Shown piece by piece: positions 33,240 through 41,404 of a DNA stretch of 64,000 nt (positions within the stretch are counted from its first letter, which is position 1; every line of letters begins with the position of its first letter). This DNA comes from UBA11872 sp965198285 (GTDB taxonomy: Bacteria > Chloroflexota > UBA11872): contig OZ240251.1 of the NCBI GenBank assembly GCA_965198285.1, positions 1,426,001 through 1,490,000 of the forward strand. The letters are read 5' to 3'. The position numbers were made by a program, and so were the translations under genes. The notes under the pieces are model-generated. The model saw nothing but the letters and a program-made list of their open reading frames with translations, was not told the origin of the DNA and searched no databases.

Positions 33240-33443
33240 CTAGACCTCAGTCAGTTCGTACGCCTGCGGAGTCGGAATCGTCTCCCCGTCCTCCTCCAGC
33301 GCCTCCAGGTAAAGCTCAATGGCCTCGCGGATCAGCACCAGAACCTCCGCCTTCGTCTCCCCAACGGCCACGCAGCCCGGCAAGTCGGGCACGTGCGCCC
33401 CAAAGCTCGTCGGTCCCCGCTCAATGACGACGGCGTATTTCAT
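33240..33443 (-). CDS. hicB: HicB antitoxin (pair 1)
   Basis: 67 residues: MKYAVVIERGPTSFGAHVPD, LPGCVAVGETKAEVLVLIRE, AIELYLEALEEDG. Start ATG 33443 is chosen because MKYAVV is the shared start in all four paralogues. It lies 8 bp after the hicA stop. It is nearly identical to the orphan at 28770, so the two probably come from the same ancestral module. Confidence 0.9.
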   Translation of the reverse strand: MKYAVVIERGPTSFGAHVPDLPGCVAVGETKAEVLVLIREAIELYLEALEEDGETIPTPQAYELTEV

Positions 33444-33451
33444 CGCCCCAC

Positions 33452-33640
33452 TCATTTCAGGCCAGCCTGCCTCAGGATACTGTTCCAGGTGCCCTGCGGG
33501 ATATCGATCCCTGGCTTTCCGGCGACAACTACGATTCCTGGCTTGAACGGGTGCTTGAAGATCCGATGGCTCCCTCGTGTTCGCGACAATTGCCAGCCTT
33601 CACGCTCAAGGAGCCGGATAGCCTCTCGAACCTTCGGCAC
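33452..33640 (-). CDS. hicA: HicA toxin (pair 1)
   Basis: 62 residues from GTG 33640, with GGAGGAGG just upstream. The sequence VREAIRLLEREGWQLSRTRG, SHRIFKHPFKPGIVVVAG and IPQGTWNSILRQAGLK is the dsRBD-like HicA fold, with the catalytic histidine in GSHRIFKHP. HicA degrades mRNA and is held by HicB. The longer frame to 33727 lacks support. Confidence 0.9.
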   Translation of the reverse strand: MPKVREAIRLLEREGWQLSRTRGSHRIFKHPFKPGIVVVAGKPGIDIPQGTWNSILRQAGLK

Positions 33641-33786
33641 ACTCCTCCTCCGGTCCGCCCGATGACTCGACCCAACCTGCGCGGTCTGGGTCTGTGCAAA
33701 TTCGGCGACCTCAAAGGGCAGTCGCATCTGCGCGCGAGTGCCTCATCTCAGCCAAGTGTCGCGTCACAGTTCGCGGTACTTGGGCT

Positions 33787-33862
33787 TGGTGGACCGAATG
33801 GGATTCGAACCCACGACCTCCGCAATGCGAGTGCGGCGCTCTTCCGACTGACCTATCGGCCG
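33787..33862 (-). pseudogene. Pseudo tRNA-Ala(CGC)
   Basis: Full length and close to the intact copies, but the D-stem reads GGTC rather than GCTC, and the first base is C, so both the D-stem and the first acceptor pair are broken. It is 0.6 kb from the copy at 33111 and separated from it by hicAB pair 1. Confidence 0.75.
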
Positions 33863-33918
33863 CTGGCAAACTGCGACTAGAGGATAGACGGGCTCCACGG
33901 CCTAGCTGGTGAAATCAC

Positions 33919-34122
33919 CTAGACCTCGATCAGCTCGTACGACTGCGGAACCGGGACCGGCTGCCCGTCCTCTTCCAGCGCCTCCACGTAGAGCTCGATC
34001 GCTTCCCGGATCAGTGCACAGACCTCCGCCTTGGTCTCGCCGACCGCCACGCAACCCGGCAAGTCCGGCACATGTGCCCCATAGCTCAAGGGGCCTCGTT
34101 CGATCACGACGGCGTATTTCAT
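33919..34122 (-). CDS. hicB: HicB antitoxin (pair 2)
   Basis: 67 residues: MKYAVVIERGPLSYGAHVPD, LPGCVAVGETKAEVCALIRE, AIELYVEALEEDG. ATG 34122 follows GAGGGG. About 80 percent like pair 1 HicB. It starts 8 bp after the hicA stop. A tRNA-Ala pseudogene is 60 bp downstream, so the pattern tRNA plus hicAB is repeated twice between 33.1 and 34.3 kb. Confidence 0.9.
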   Translation of the reverse strand: MKYAVVIERGPLSYGAHVPDLPGCVAVGETKAEVCALIREAIELYVEALEEDGQPVPVPQSYELIEV

Positions 34123-34130
34123 CGCGCCCC

Positions 34131-34319
34131 TCACTTCAGGCCAGCCTGCTTGAGGATACTGTTCCAGGTTCCCTTCGGAATAAAGAAGCTCGGTTTCCCG
34201 GCCACCACCACAATCCCTGGCTTCTCCGGGTGCTTGAAGATTCGGTGGCTTCCTCGTGTTCGTGCCTGTCGCCACCCGTCTTGCTCCAGGACCCGAATGG
34301 CCTCTCGAACCGTTGGCAC
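34131..34319 (-). CDS. hicA: HicA toxin (pair 2)
   Basis: 62 residues from GTG 34319, with GGAGGGG upstream. VREAIRVLEQDGWRQARTRG, SHRIFKHPEKPGIVVVAG, then PKGTWNSILKQAGLK. It matches pair 1 closely, with the same catalytic GSHRIFKHP, so the two modules could cross-react. Confidence 0.9.
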   Translation of the reverse strand: MPTVREAIRVLEQDGWRQARTRGSHRIFKHPEKPGIVVVAGKPSFFIPKGTWNSILKQAGLK

Positions 34320-34583
34320 GCTTCCCCTCCGGTCCGCCCGTAGCTATGAGCAAACCTGCGCGAAGTGACACGTGACATTGCTCGTGTGGCCCTGAGATGC
34401 ACTCGAGTCAACGTCCGCGTGCTTCACCTCGCTCGCGAGTCGCTACGCGTATCGCGCTCGCCAAGTCTGGTGGGCCTATTTTGACCGAAGTCCGAACCGT
34501 CCCCAGAATGCGGCTGGCCGATCTGGCACCCCAAATTAGACAGTAGGCCGGACAATCTTTGAGATGCAACTGGGAAGCCTATG
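34320..34583. other. Non-coding stretch before the tRNA-Asn fragment
   Basis: No gene supported. It includes AAGTCTGGTGGGCC near 34466, which resembles the tRNA-Ala 3' flank plus the start of its acceptor, perhaps another eroded attachment sequence. Confidence 0.35.
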
Positions 34584-34630
34584 AACCCGCCGGTTAACAG
34601 CCGGCTGCTCTACCACTGAGCTACTGCGGA
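34584..34630 (-). pseudogene. tRNA-Asn(GTT) 5' fragment
   Basis: Reverse complement reads TCCGCAGTAGCTCAGTGGTA, GAGCAGCCGG and CTGTTAACCGGC, the acceptor strand, D-arm and anticodon arm of tRNA-Asn with anticodon GTT. The T-arm and 3' acceptor strand are absent, so it is a truncated copy, possibly another attachment-site scar. Confidence 0.7.
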
Positions 34631-34685
34631 GCGCCCGGGAAGCATGGCCGCGGATCGAATTGTCCTTATGGTAAACGAGCTCCGA

Positions 34686-35414
34686 TCATGAAAACTCGCG
34701 CGTTATCAATTCAGGCAATTCTTTGACACTGGGTATGACGTGCGTGTGTCGATACTTGCCCCAAGCATCGACCGGTCTGGGCCCGCTCAGTACGCCAACA
34801 ACACCGCGACATCCCGCATTGTAGCCTTCCAGCATATCGGCTGGCGTGTCGCCGATCTTGACAACCTCGTGCACGCTCTGAATATTCAACTGTGTCATAG
34901 CGTAGAAAATCATGAATGGCGCAGGGCGTCCGATCTGTCCGGGGATATGCTCCACGTCCACGGCGATGTCCACCAGCCCGTCGCTCACCCAGCCGAGGAT
35001 GTCCATGATTGCCTCGGTTATGGCACGATGAAAGCCGGTATTAGTGGCGACCTTGATGGCATGTTCGTGGCACCAGCGAAATGTGTCGGTGGCTCCAGGC
35101 ACTTCTCTGACCTCCCTGCGATAGTGCTCGATCATGAGCTCCTCGTAACGGTCAAACACCTTCTTCGCCTCTTCGTAAGTATCAAGAGTTCTTGTTTTCT
35201 CAAAATCTTCAATGTCGATTCTGTCTCCTCTCGACCGCGCAATGAGAAACTGGTAAAGATGAATCTTGTTCGTTCCCATGTGCAGCAGGATCTCATCTGG
35301 TGTCGTGTCTAGATTATGTTCCTGCGCAGCCTCGTACAGGCAGTCTCTCACACCAGTGTCATCATGCACCGTCGTCCCAGAAAGGTCGAACATTACCATG
35401 CTGATCTTGCTCAT
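34686..35414 (-). CDS. HAD phosphonatase-like hydrolase (PhnX-like)
   Basis: 242-residue HAD-superfamily protein. MVMFDLSGTTVHDD is motif I, KVATNTGFHRAITEAI motif II, IGRPAPFMIFYAM carries the GRPxPxM pattern of phosphonoacetaldehyde hydrolase (PhnX) and VVKIGDTPADMLEGYNAGC is motif IV. In PhnX a lysine forms a Schiff base with the substrate; I do not see it at its usual place, so this is probably a phosphonatase-like relative. The alcohol dehydrogenase is 31 bp upstream on the same strand. Confidence 0.85.
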   Translation of the reverse strand: MSKISMVMFDLSGTTVHDDTGVRDCLYEAAQEHNLDTTPDEILLHMGTNKIHLYQFLIARSRGDRIDIEDFEKTRTLDTYEEAKKVFDRYEELMIEHYRREVREVPGATDTFRWCHEHAIKVATNTGFHRAITEAIMDILGWVSDGLVDIAVDVEHIPGQIGRPAPFMIFYAMTQLNIQSVHEVVKIGDTPADMLEGYNAGCRGVVGVLSGPRPVDAWGKYRHTHVIPSVKELPELITREFS

Positions 35415-35445
35415 TGGCTCACACCTTCCTTCATGTATGAGTTGC

Positions 35446-36615
35446 TCACGGTTTCACTATGGGTCGCATACCCTCGTGCTTCTCCAGCGATTCGAGCGCG
35501 GCGGTCACGCCTTCTGCGGTGAGTGGGAATGCTGGGCCGCCAAGTATTTTGTACGGATATCGGTGGCGGCTTCGGTAGACGAGGTCCAGAGCTCGGCCCA
35601 GATACCGAGAGTCGTAGTTGTGGAGGCCCGCGATTGTGAGGCATTTGGTAATCACATCGTGTGAGGCAAGCATGAAGTTGTCGTCGGGGTACAAGCTTCC
35701 CTGCATCAGATAGCGCCCGCCGATGCGCAGCATCTTGACTCCCAACGGTATCACCCTGGCGAAACCAGTCACTTCAACGACCACGTCCGCGCCGCGCCCA
35801 CCGGTCAGGTCATTCACCTTTAGGACAAGCTCTTCATCATCGTACTGGCCGGCGTTAATGACGTGGTCGGCACCGAATTCACTGGCGATCTCTAATCGCT
35901 TGTCGAGTACGTCGACCGTGATAACTTGTCCGGCACCTTGCTCCTTGGCGATGGCCGCGGCATAGATCCCCAACATACCCGCACCCTGGATCACGACGTT
36001 CTCGCCCGGCTGCAAACCGATCCTGGCAAGACCCGCGGTCACGGTGGCCGCAGCGCACATCAACGGTGACGCCTCCTCGTCGGACATATCATCTGGAACT
36101 CTGAACACGCTTGTGCCGGGTCTAACGTAAACATATTCGCCGAACGTGCCCACGAAATGCGGCGGTACGTCGCTATTTCCATGTCCGTACTTGAAAAGGC
36201 TAAGACACTTCTGTGGCAGATCATATATCCTGCAAAAGCAGCAGCGGCCGCAGTTGGCCATGATGCTCCAAGTTATTCGGTCACCCTCGGACAGGATATT
36301 ACCGGCAGTATCCGTCCTAACGCTCGGCCCGAGTCGCACGATTGCTCCCAGACCTTCGTGCCCCAATACGGTTGGCACTGGGAAGGGCCGCCGGCCTCGC
36401 CAGCTATGCACATCAGAGCCGCATACCGTTGCCATCGTCGTCTTGACCAGAATCGCGCCGGGCTCCAGTTCTTGCGGCAACGGGAAACAGCGTTCTTCCA
36501 GTGATTCTCCAACACCCATGAAAAGCACTACTTTGCCCATCTGCTGTGCCACTTCAACGCCTCCGTCCATCCCGTAAGGCTTTGTAGATATAGCATAGGT
36601 GTCTCCAGCTAGCAA
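35446..36615 (-). CDS. Zinc-dependent alcohol dehydrogenase (phosphonate-associated type)
   Basis: 389-residue medium-chain dehydrogenase. TVCGSDVHSWRG and VLGHEGLGAI hold the catalytic zinc ligands; CGRCCFCRIYDLPQKC is the structural zinc site; NVVIQGAGMLGIYAAAIAKE is the nucleotide-binding turn. It resembles the dehydrogenases found next to phosphonate genes, and the gene is paired with a phosphonatase-like HAD enzyme. Together they could process a hydroxyphosphonate or an aldehyde derived from it; that is inference from context. The N-terminus is longer than usual by about 25 residues; ATG 36534 (MGKVVLFMGV) is a possible shorter start. Confidence 0.88.
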   Translation of the reverse strand: MLAGDTYAISTKPYGMDGGVEVAQQMGKVVLFMGVGESLEERCFPLPQELEPGAILVKTTMATVCGSDVHSWRGRRPFPVPTVLGHEGLGAIVRLGPSVRTDTAGNILSEGDRITWSIMANCGRCCFCRIYDLPQKCLSLFKYGHGNSDVPPHFVGTFGEYVYVRPGTSVFRVPDDMSDEEASPLMCAAATVTAGLARIGLQPGENVVIQGAGMLGIYAAAIAKEQGAGQVITVDVLDKRLEIASEFGADHVINAGQYDDEELVLKVNDLTGGRGADVVVEVTGFARVIPLGVKMLRIGGRYLMQGSLYPDDNFMLASHDVITKCLTIAGLHNYDSRYLGRALDLVYRSRHRYPYKILGGPAFPLTAEGVTAALESLEKHEGMRPIVKP

Positions 36616-36659
36616 TCATAGTGAGGGTAGACCCGGTTATTTGGACAGAATCAGGGCGG

Positions 36660-37240
36660 AGTTAAGCGAGAGTCCCTGAGCTCCTGCCAGTAGTCCTGGT
36701 CCAGTGCCGGCTGAACACATCCCGCCATTAGACTCCTCGTCCGCTACTCCCAACTCCCCATGGATCACCTCGGCAGGGGTCCGGTAGCCCAGGACCTGAT
36801 GGGATCTCTGGTCGTTGTAGAGCCGAAAGTAGTCTTCAAGTCCCCTCTGGGCCTCGAGGACGTTGGGGTAGGCCTTCAGATACACCTCTTCGTGCTTCAC
36901 GTCCGCCACAGCCGCTCCACGAAGATACTGTCGGAGTACCGCCCCTTCCCGTCCATACTGATCCTCACACCACGATCCTGCAGGACCGCGGTGAACTCCC
37001 AACTCGTGAACTGGCTTCCCTGGTCGGTGTTGAAAACCTCCGGCTGGCCCTTGCCCAGAGCCTCCTCGAGCGCCCCAGCGCAAGAGCCGACCTCCAAGGT
37101 GTTGGACAGCTACCACGTACCGGCTGTGCCAGTCCATGATCGCCACCAGGTAGAGAAACCCCCGGGCCCTGGGCAGGTAGGTGCGCTGCCCACACCTGGT
37201 TGGGCCGGGTGATCCTAGGTCCGGTGATCGGCCGCACTAG
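36660..37240 (-). mobile_element. IS3-family remnant (OrfB integrase core)
   Basis: Pieces of an IS3-type OrfB integrase in several frames: AIMDWHSRYVVAVQ, VFNTDQGSQFTSWEFTAVLQ, RISMDGKGRYSDSIFVERLW and VKHEEVYLKAYPNV...LYNDQRSHQVLGYRTPAEVI. The three acidic residues are all recoverable, but at least three frameshifts separate them and the N-terminal part is missing. The downstream edge near 36640 has GGACAGAATCAGGGCGGAG, similar to an IS3 terminal repeat. It abuts the tRNA-Ala at 37268. Confidence 0.8.
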
Positions 37241-37267
37241 CGGCCAGGAAACGGTTCACCACTTGCA

Positions 37268-37343
37268 TGGTGGACCGAATGGGATTCGAACCCACGACCT
37301 CCGCAATGCGAGTGCGGCGCTCTTCCGACTGAGCTATCGGCCC
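37268..37343 (-). tRNA. tRNA-Ala(CGC)
   Basis: Intact 76-nt cloverleaf with encoded CCA: acceptor GGGCCGA/TCGGTCC, D-stem GCTC/GAGC, anticodon stem CCGCA/TGCGG with loop CTCGCAT (anticodon CGC), T-arm GTGGG-TTCGAAT-CCCAT. Identical to the copy at 41290. It lies between an IS3 remnant and a broken replication-relaxation gene, which points to an integration site. Confidence 0.9.
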
Positions 37344-37441
37344 TGAGGTTGTAACTTAGGCCGCGTCCGCTACGCGCACGCGGGGGCGCCCCCTTGACGC
37401 CACTGTGCCAGCGCCTGAACGTGGAAGTCGGCAGCGAACCA

Positions 37442-37987
37442 TCAACCGGCCGCCGCCATGGGAGCTTGATTGGCAGCGGCCTTGCTTGGGTGGAGGGATT
37501 GCCATGTCCATAGGTGGCGTTCACTCGGTCGCGGCGGTTGCATAACGCGGCAAACGTCATGCGTTTGACGGACAAGCAGCTTGGCGGCTGGTCGCTGTTG
37601 CTTGGGATGGCGGCCGTGGGGGTGGGCTATGTGCTCTCGCCGGGCCGCGGCGAGGCGATAGATGCCAGCCACCGCGTCCATCCTGCGGATGATCAGCGAT
37701 AGCCACTCCCTGGAAATGGGGTAGACCTGCACGAAATCCGAGGGCGTCTCAAAGCCGAGCTACTCCGCAGCCTGACTGTTGCCGCTGGTCGTCAGGTAGC
37801 ATCGCTGTCTCGACGGCAGGTGTGCGGTGCCGTGGCTGACCCTCCCGACGATGCCGCCGGCCAGCAGGTCAGCCAGGGCTCGGTGAACGGTCGTGTGCGG
37901 CTGGCCGAGAATGAGGGCCAACCCTGCCGAATCGACGAGCGGCGTCCGGCTGAGGGAGTCGAGCATCTGTCGTTCGGAGATTGACAT
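37442..37987 (-). pseudogene. Replication-relaxation family protein, broken
   Basis: The first 75 codons read MSISERQMLDSLSRTPLVDS, AGLALILGQPHTTVHRALAD and GRVSHGTAHLPSRQRCYLT, a winged-helix start typical of replication-relaxation proteins of integrative elements. A TAG at 37760-37762 interrupts; the same frame then continues as LGFETPSDFVQVYPISREWL with SLIIRRMDAVAGIYRLAA before decaying. The rest of the usual 250-300 residues is gone. Such genes belong to integrated elements, and this one ends near the tRNA-Ala at 37268. Confidence 0.7.
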
Positions 37988-38219
37988 GTGTTGAGACTAC
38001 CAGCATGGTGCCACCGGCTGAGCCTGACCAGGGTTTCCGTCTGATAGGGTCAGGGCCGTCCGGCATGGGGGAGTAGCACGGGACGGGGGAACTGGCGCTC
38101 CCGCCGTACGCCTGTCCAAGTGTGTGGACTTTCCCGCTCGCCATGACACCCTTGGACACATGGCGAGTTTACACGCGAGCGGTTGTCGACTAATTCGACC
38201 TCACGGCCGGCTGTACCTG

Positions 38220-40658
38220 CTATTCACTATCTTTCAAGAACTCCGACAGACCGTCCATGATGATCGTGCCCCGGCCGCCGGTTGCCTCATAGAAATTGAA
38301 GTGGTAGAGCGTGTCCCCGCCCGCGTGACTGAACCAAGATACGTCGCCGCTCAACGTCTCCAAGGCTTCTCGGGTGGCTGGGTGCTTCTTATCGACCAAC
38401 AGAATGACTGCCGCGCGAAATTCCCTCTGAGCTTTCGAATAGTCGGGAACGCGTGGACCATGCTCGGCGACTATGTCCTCAATCGTATACGTCCTGACCT
38501 GACTGGCGGTAAACATTGGATGACCATTGTCGGCGTGGATGATCCTGCCTTCTTCGTCACGCAGCCACTCCCCATCCTCGGCAACCCAGAGGTCCGGGAC
38601 CTCCCCTGGAGGTATGAAACCAGCCAGGTACAATTCGATAGGGCTGTAGGGCATTATGTTATCGGCAAAACCTGACCCGCTAAAGCTCCCCGCAGTGTAC
38701 CGGCCGTCGCCATGGTCTACCAGATTGGCAATGTCGAACCCGCCAGCGTTACCGTTTGCGCTGCTGAAACCCCAATGGGAGCCGTAGCTTGATGGTACGA
38801 TGAAATTGGCCCATTGATGCATCAACTCGTGCAAGGTCGGCCCTTCAAACAGTATACTCCTGCGGTCGCTATATATCGCATAACTCCCGAAGTCGATCAC
38901 TCCCTGGAGCTTTCCCGCTGATCCCCAACTGTCGTTGTTGATGGTAGTCGATCTGCCAATACCCTTCACATCGTTTCTCACACCACTATAAGACGCATAG
39001 ATATTCACTCCAGATTCGTGTTGGCCCGGCGTCAGATTAGGGACGAATATCAGAAAGTCAAATTCATCGTTGAAGTGATCATAGAAGCGCTCCGCATAGT
39101 CACTTAATGGCAAGTCACCGGCCGCGAGATTTTCCGAGACCGGCAAGACGAACACATTGCCGTTGTATATCTGTGGGTCCGTAAAGACGATAACCTCATC
39201 AAGGGAAACACTGACTCCTCTGGCCCGGAGATCGGGAATGTGCGTGCCTATGGATTCGGCGTTGAGAGGGTTTTTCCTTACATCCACTACGTCTCCACTG
39301 CCCAGTCCTGCATTTGCCGCCAAGGGTGATGTATCGGATATCTCATTGGTGAAGAGGACCACTTCTTGCAGGGCTGCCAGCTTCGATAGCGGTGATACGT
39401 CTGCAATTCTGTTTTCTTGACCGTTCAGATGTACTAGTCTGGTCAGACCGACCAGAGGTGATATGTCCGAAATGTGGTTCTTGCTGATGTTCAGCCTTTC
39501 CAGTGCAGTCAGGCTCGCTAACGGGGATATGTCTAGTATGTTGTTGTAGCTAAGATCCAGATTGGTGAGTTTGGTCAGGCCAGCCAACGGTGACAAGTCT
39601 AGTGTGGAAGTGTCTGATTCATCATGTCTGATATAGACGGCCTCAAGGCTCAGGTATTTCAAGTCTGTCAGACCCGCCAGCGGCAAAAGGTCCGCGATCT
39701 TGTTCTGCCTCAGATCCAGTCTTGTCAGATTGGTCAGGGCTGCTATTGGCGATAGGTCGAGTGGCGATTGTTCCTGTGCCCCTGGAACCAAGCTGCCCCT
39801 GATTTCTACCAATTCCAACTGCCTCAGATTTGTGGCGAACTGGATCCCAGACAAGTCGCCAATTGCTTCATATCTAACACTGAAGGAACGCAACGACTCC
39901 AACTCGTGCTGGAGGATTGGTGCCCCGGATGACTTGCCTAAGGAGCGTTCCAACGCTCTACGTAGGTTCGGGTCCGGGATCGTAGCGGGACTGGAGATTA
40001 GAGTTGGCGTAGCCGTTGGCTCCGGCGTCGGCGTGGCGATCGGAGTGGCGGGCGGAACGGGCGTCAGGGTGGCAGTGGGCGTCGCGGTCTGAGGGGCCGT
40101 TGCCTGAGGAACGGAAGTGGGCATTGGCGTCGCGGTTGGAGTGGGTGTGGCGATCGGAGTGGCGGGCGGAACGGGCGTCAGGGTAGCAGTGGGCGTCGCG
40201 GTCTGAGGGGCCGTTGCCTGAGGAACGGAAGTGGGCATTGGCGTCGCGGTTGGAGTGGGTGTGGCGATCGGAGTGGCGGGCGGAACGGGCGTCAGGGTGG
40301 CAGTGGGCGTCGCGGTCTGAGGGGCCGTTGCCTGAGGAACGGAAGTGGGCATTGGCGTCGCGGTTGGAGTGGGTGTGGCGATCGGAGTGGCGGGCGGAAC
40401 GGGCGTCAGGGTGGCAGTGGGCGTCGCGGTCTGAGGGGCCGTTGCCTGAGGAACGGAAGTGGGCATTGGCGTCGCGGTCGGAGTGGGCGTGGCAGTCGGT
40501 ATCGCAGTTGGAACGAGCGTGGGTGTGGGCGTAGGCGTCGCTTGTGGAGGCGGCTCGGGCGTGGGAGCGGGACTGTCACCACAGGCGTTCAGGACGGCGG
40601 CAATGGCTAGAACCGTCAGGACTGAGAGCCAGCGGACTCGAAGTAAAGAAACGGTCAC
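38220..40658 (-). CDS. Lipoprotein with TP-repeats, internalin-type LRRs and HExxH domain
   Basis: 812 residues from GTG 40658 (AGGGAG upstream). A lipoprotein signal peptide ends LAIAAVLNAC (C26). Next comes a threonine/proline stalk with four copies of a 38-residue repeat (about 29-230), then SDS22/internalin-type leucine-rich repeats (about 260-480; LTNLTRLDLRQNKIADLLPL pattern) and a domain shared with the protein at 24877: TLHELMHQW (H610, E611, H614), HWGFSSANGNAGGFDIANLV, DHGDGRYTAG, IELYLAGFIPPGEVP and YNFYEATGG-like NFYEATGGRGTI. It is surface-anchored by lipid, while its paralogue has a C-terminal helix. A zinc peptidase activity is inferred from HExxH only. Confidence 0.85.
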   Translation of the reverse strand: MTVSLLRVRWLSVLTVLAIAAVLNACGDSPAPTPEPPPQATPTPTPTLVPTAIPTATPTPTATPMPTSVPQATAPQTATPTATLTPVPPATPIATPTPTATPMPTSVPQATAPQTATPTATLTPVPPATPIATPTPTATPMPTSVPQATAPQTATPTATLTPVPPATPIATPTPTATPMPTSVPQATAPQTATPTATLTPVPPATPIATPTPEPTATPTLISSPATIPDPNLRRALERSLGKSSGAPILQHELESLRSFSVRYEAIGDLSGIQFATNLRQLELVEIRGSLVPGAQEQSPLDLSPIAALTNLTRLDLRQNKIADLLPLAGLTDLKYLSLEAVYIRHDESDTSTLDLSPLAGLTKLTNLDLSYNNILDISPLASLTALERLNISKNHISDISPLVGLTRLVHLNGQENRIADVSPLSKLAALQEVVLFTNEISDTSPLAANAGLGSGDVVDVRKNPLNAESIGTHIPDLRARGVSVSLDEVIVFTDPQIYNGNVFVLPVSENLAAGDLPLSDYAERFYDHFNDEFDFLIFVPNLTPGQHESGVNIYASYSGVRNDVKGIGRSTTINNDSWGSAGKLQGVIDFGSYAIYSDRRSILFEGPTLHELMHQWANFIVPSSYGSHWGFSSANGNAGGFDIANLVDHGDGRYTAGSFSGSGFADNIMPYSPIELYLAGFIPPGEVPDLWVAEDGEWLRDEEGRIIHADNGHPMFTASQVRTYTIEDIVAEHGPRVPDYSKAQREFRAAVILLVDKKHPATREALETLSGDVSWFSHAGGDTLYHFNFYEATGGRGTIIMDGLSEFLKDSE
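40035..40500 (-). repeat. Tandem 114-bp repeat, four copies
   Basis: In-frame repeat coding 38 residues of Thr, Pro and Ala in the lipoprotein stalk (units include PTSVPQATAPQTATPTATLT). The copies are almost identical at DNA level, so copy number could vary by slippage and change stalk length without changing the frame. Confidence 0.88.
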
Positions 40659-41001
40659 TTCGGTTGTCTCCCTTCATGTCCTGTCGGAATCCCGGGAGCG
40701 AGACCGGCAACGGCGTGTTCAAGCGTTTCAGCTCTGGCCGCGGATCGATCAACGAACGCGGCGTCTCCGGTCCATAAGGTCGCCATTGGAGCGACCTGCG
40801 CTCATCTCCCCATTTGGGCAGGCTCTCTTTCCAACAATTACATACTACAGGGTATAAACAACACGGTACAGACGACACAGTACGACGGCACTCTTGTAAC
40901 CTTTCGTCGAAACCACCACGATCGCTCGGATTGCCCTGAATCCCGCCGGTCAGTGAAGACGGGAGTGCCGGGCCTTCCGCAGCCCAATCGGAGGTGACGG
41001 G
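40659..41001. other. Non-coding stretch upstream of the LRR lipoprotein
   Basis: No gene supported. An AT-rich patch near 40845-40865 (reverse complement TTGTTTATACCCTGTAGTAT) may hold the lipoprotein promoter, but the boxes are not clear. Confidence 0.4.
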
Positions 41002-41160
41002 TTGGAGAACGCCGCTGAACGCACGCGGCAGATAGGGGCCCTACGGGAGCGCCTCTCCGGGTTGAGCGAGTCCAGCCTCCGCATCACCGAAGACAACTCC
41101 ACCTACATCTTCAACGAGCCCCGCCTCGACTACCAGATGGAAGGGGGGAGACGAGGATGC
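41002..41160 (+). pseudogene. Chimeric remnant: GAF-type sensor start joined to response-regulator end
   Basis: GGAGGTGA precedes TTG 41002. The first 30 codons (ENAAERTRQIGALRERLSGL, then SESSLRITED) look like the start of GAF-domain sensor proteins. The frame then runs directly into NSTYIFNEPRLDYQM, the closing hairpin of an OmpR-type response regulator, like the fragment at 22859. This suggests an internal deletion that fused the two ends of a sensor-regulator cluster. Confidence 0.5.
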
Positions 41161-41289
41161 AGGACGCATCGTGACGCCAAGCCTGTCCTCTCTGTTCGGG
41201 CAAGCCCTCGCCCGGCGGGTCGGGGGAGAAGGCCCTAACTCCACTGCTAATTTGAACCTCAGCGTGAAAGTTCTTGATTTCGTCAAGTC

Positions 41290-41365
41290 TGGTGGACCGA
41301 ATGGGATTCGAACCCACGACCTCCGCAATGCGAGTGCGGCGCTCTTCCGACTGAGCTATCGGCCC
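41290..41365 (-). tRNA. tRNA-Ala(CGC)
   Basis: Intact 76-nt tRNA with encoded CCA, identical to 37268. Its 5' flank (GACGGCCATGCCT, then GTCGCA) is shared with 17937 and 19767, and its 3' flank (GTTCTTGATTTCGTCAAG) with 27415 and, in part, the recombinase remnant at 23215. It is the right-most copy, next to core ribosomal protein genes. Confidence 0.92.
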
Positions 41366-41404
41366 TCAGCGACGGCCATGCCTGGCCAGGTCGCATGTCT
41401 CAAT

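Noticed and set aside
40035..40500. Possible CRISPR array
   Set aside because: Units are 114 bp, contiguous, without spacers, and in frame with a Thr/Pro-rich protein stalk. There are no cas genes in the window.
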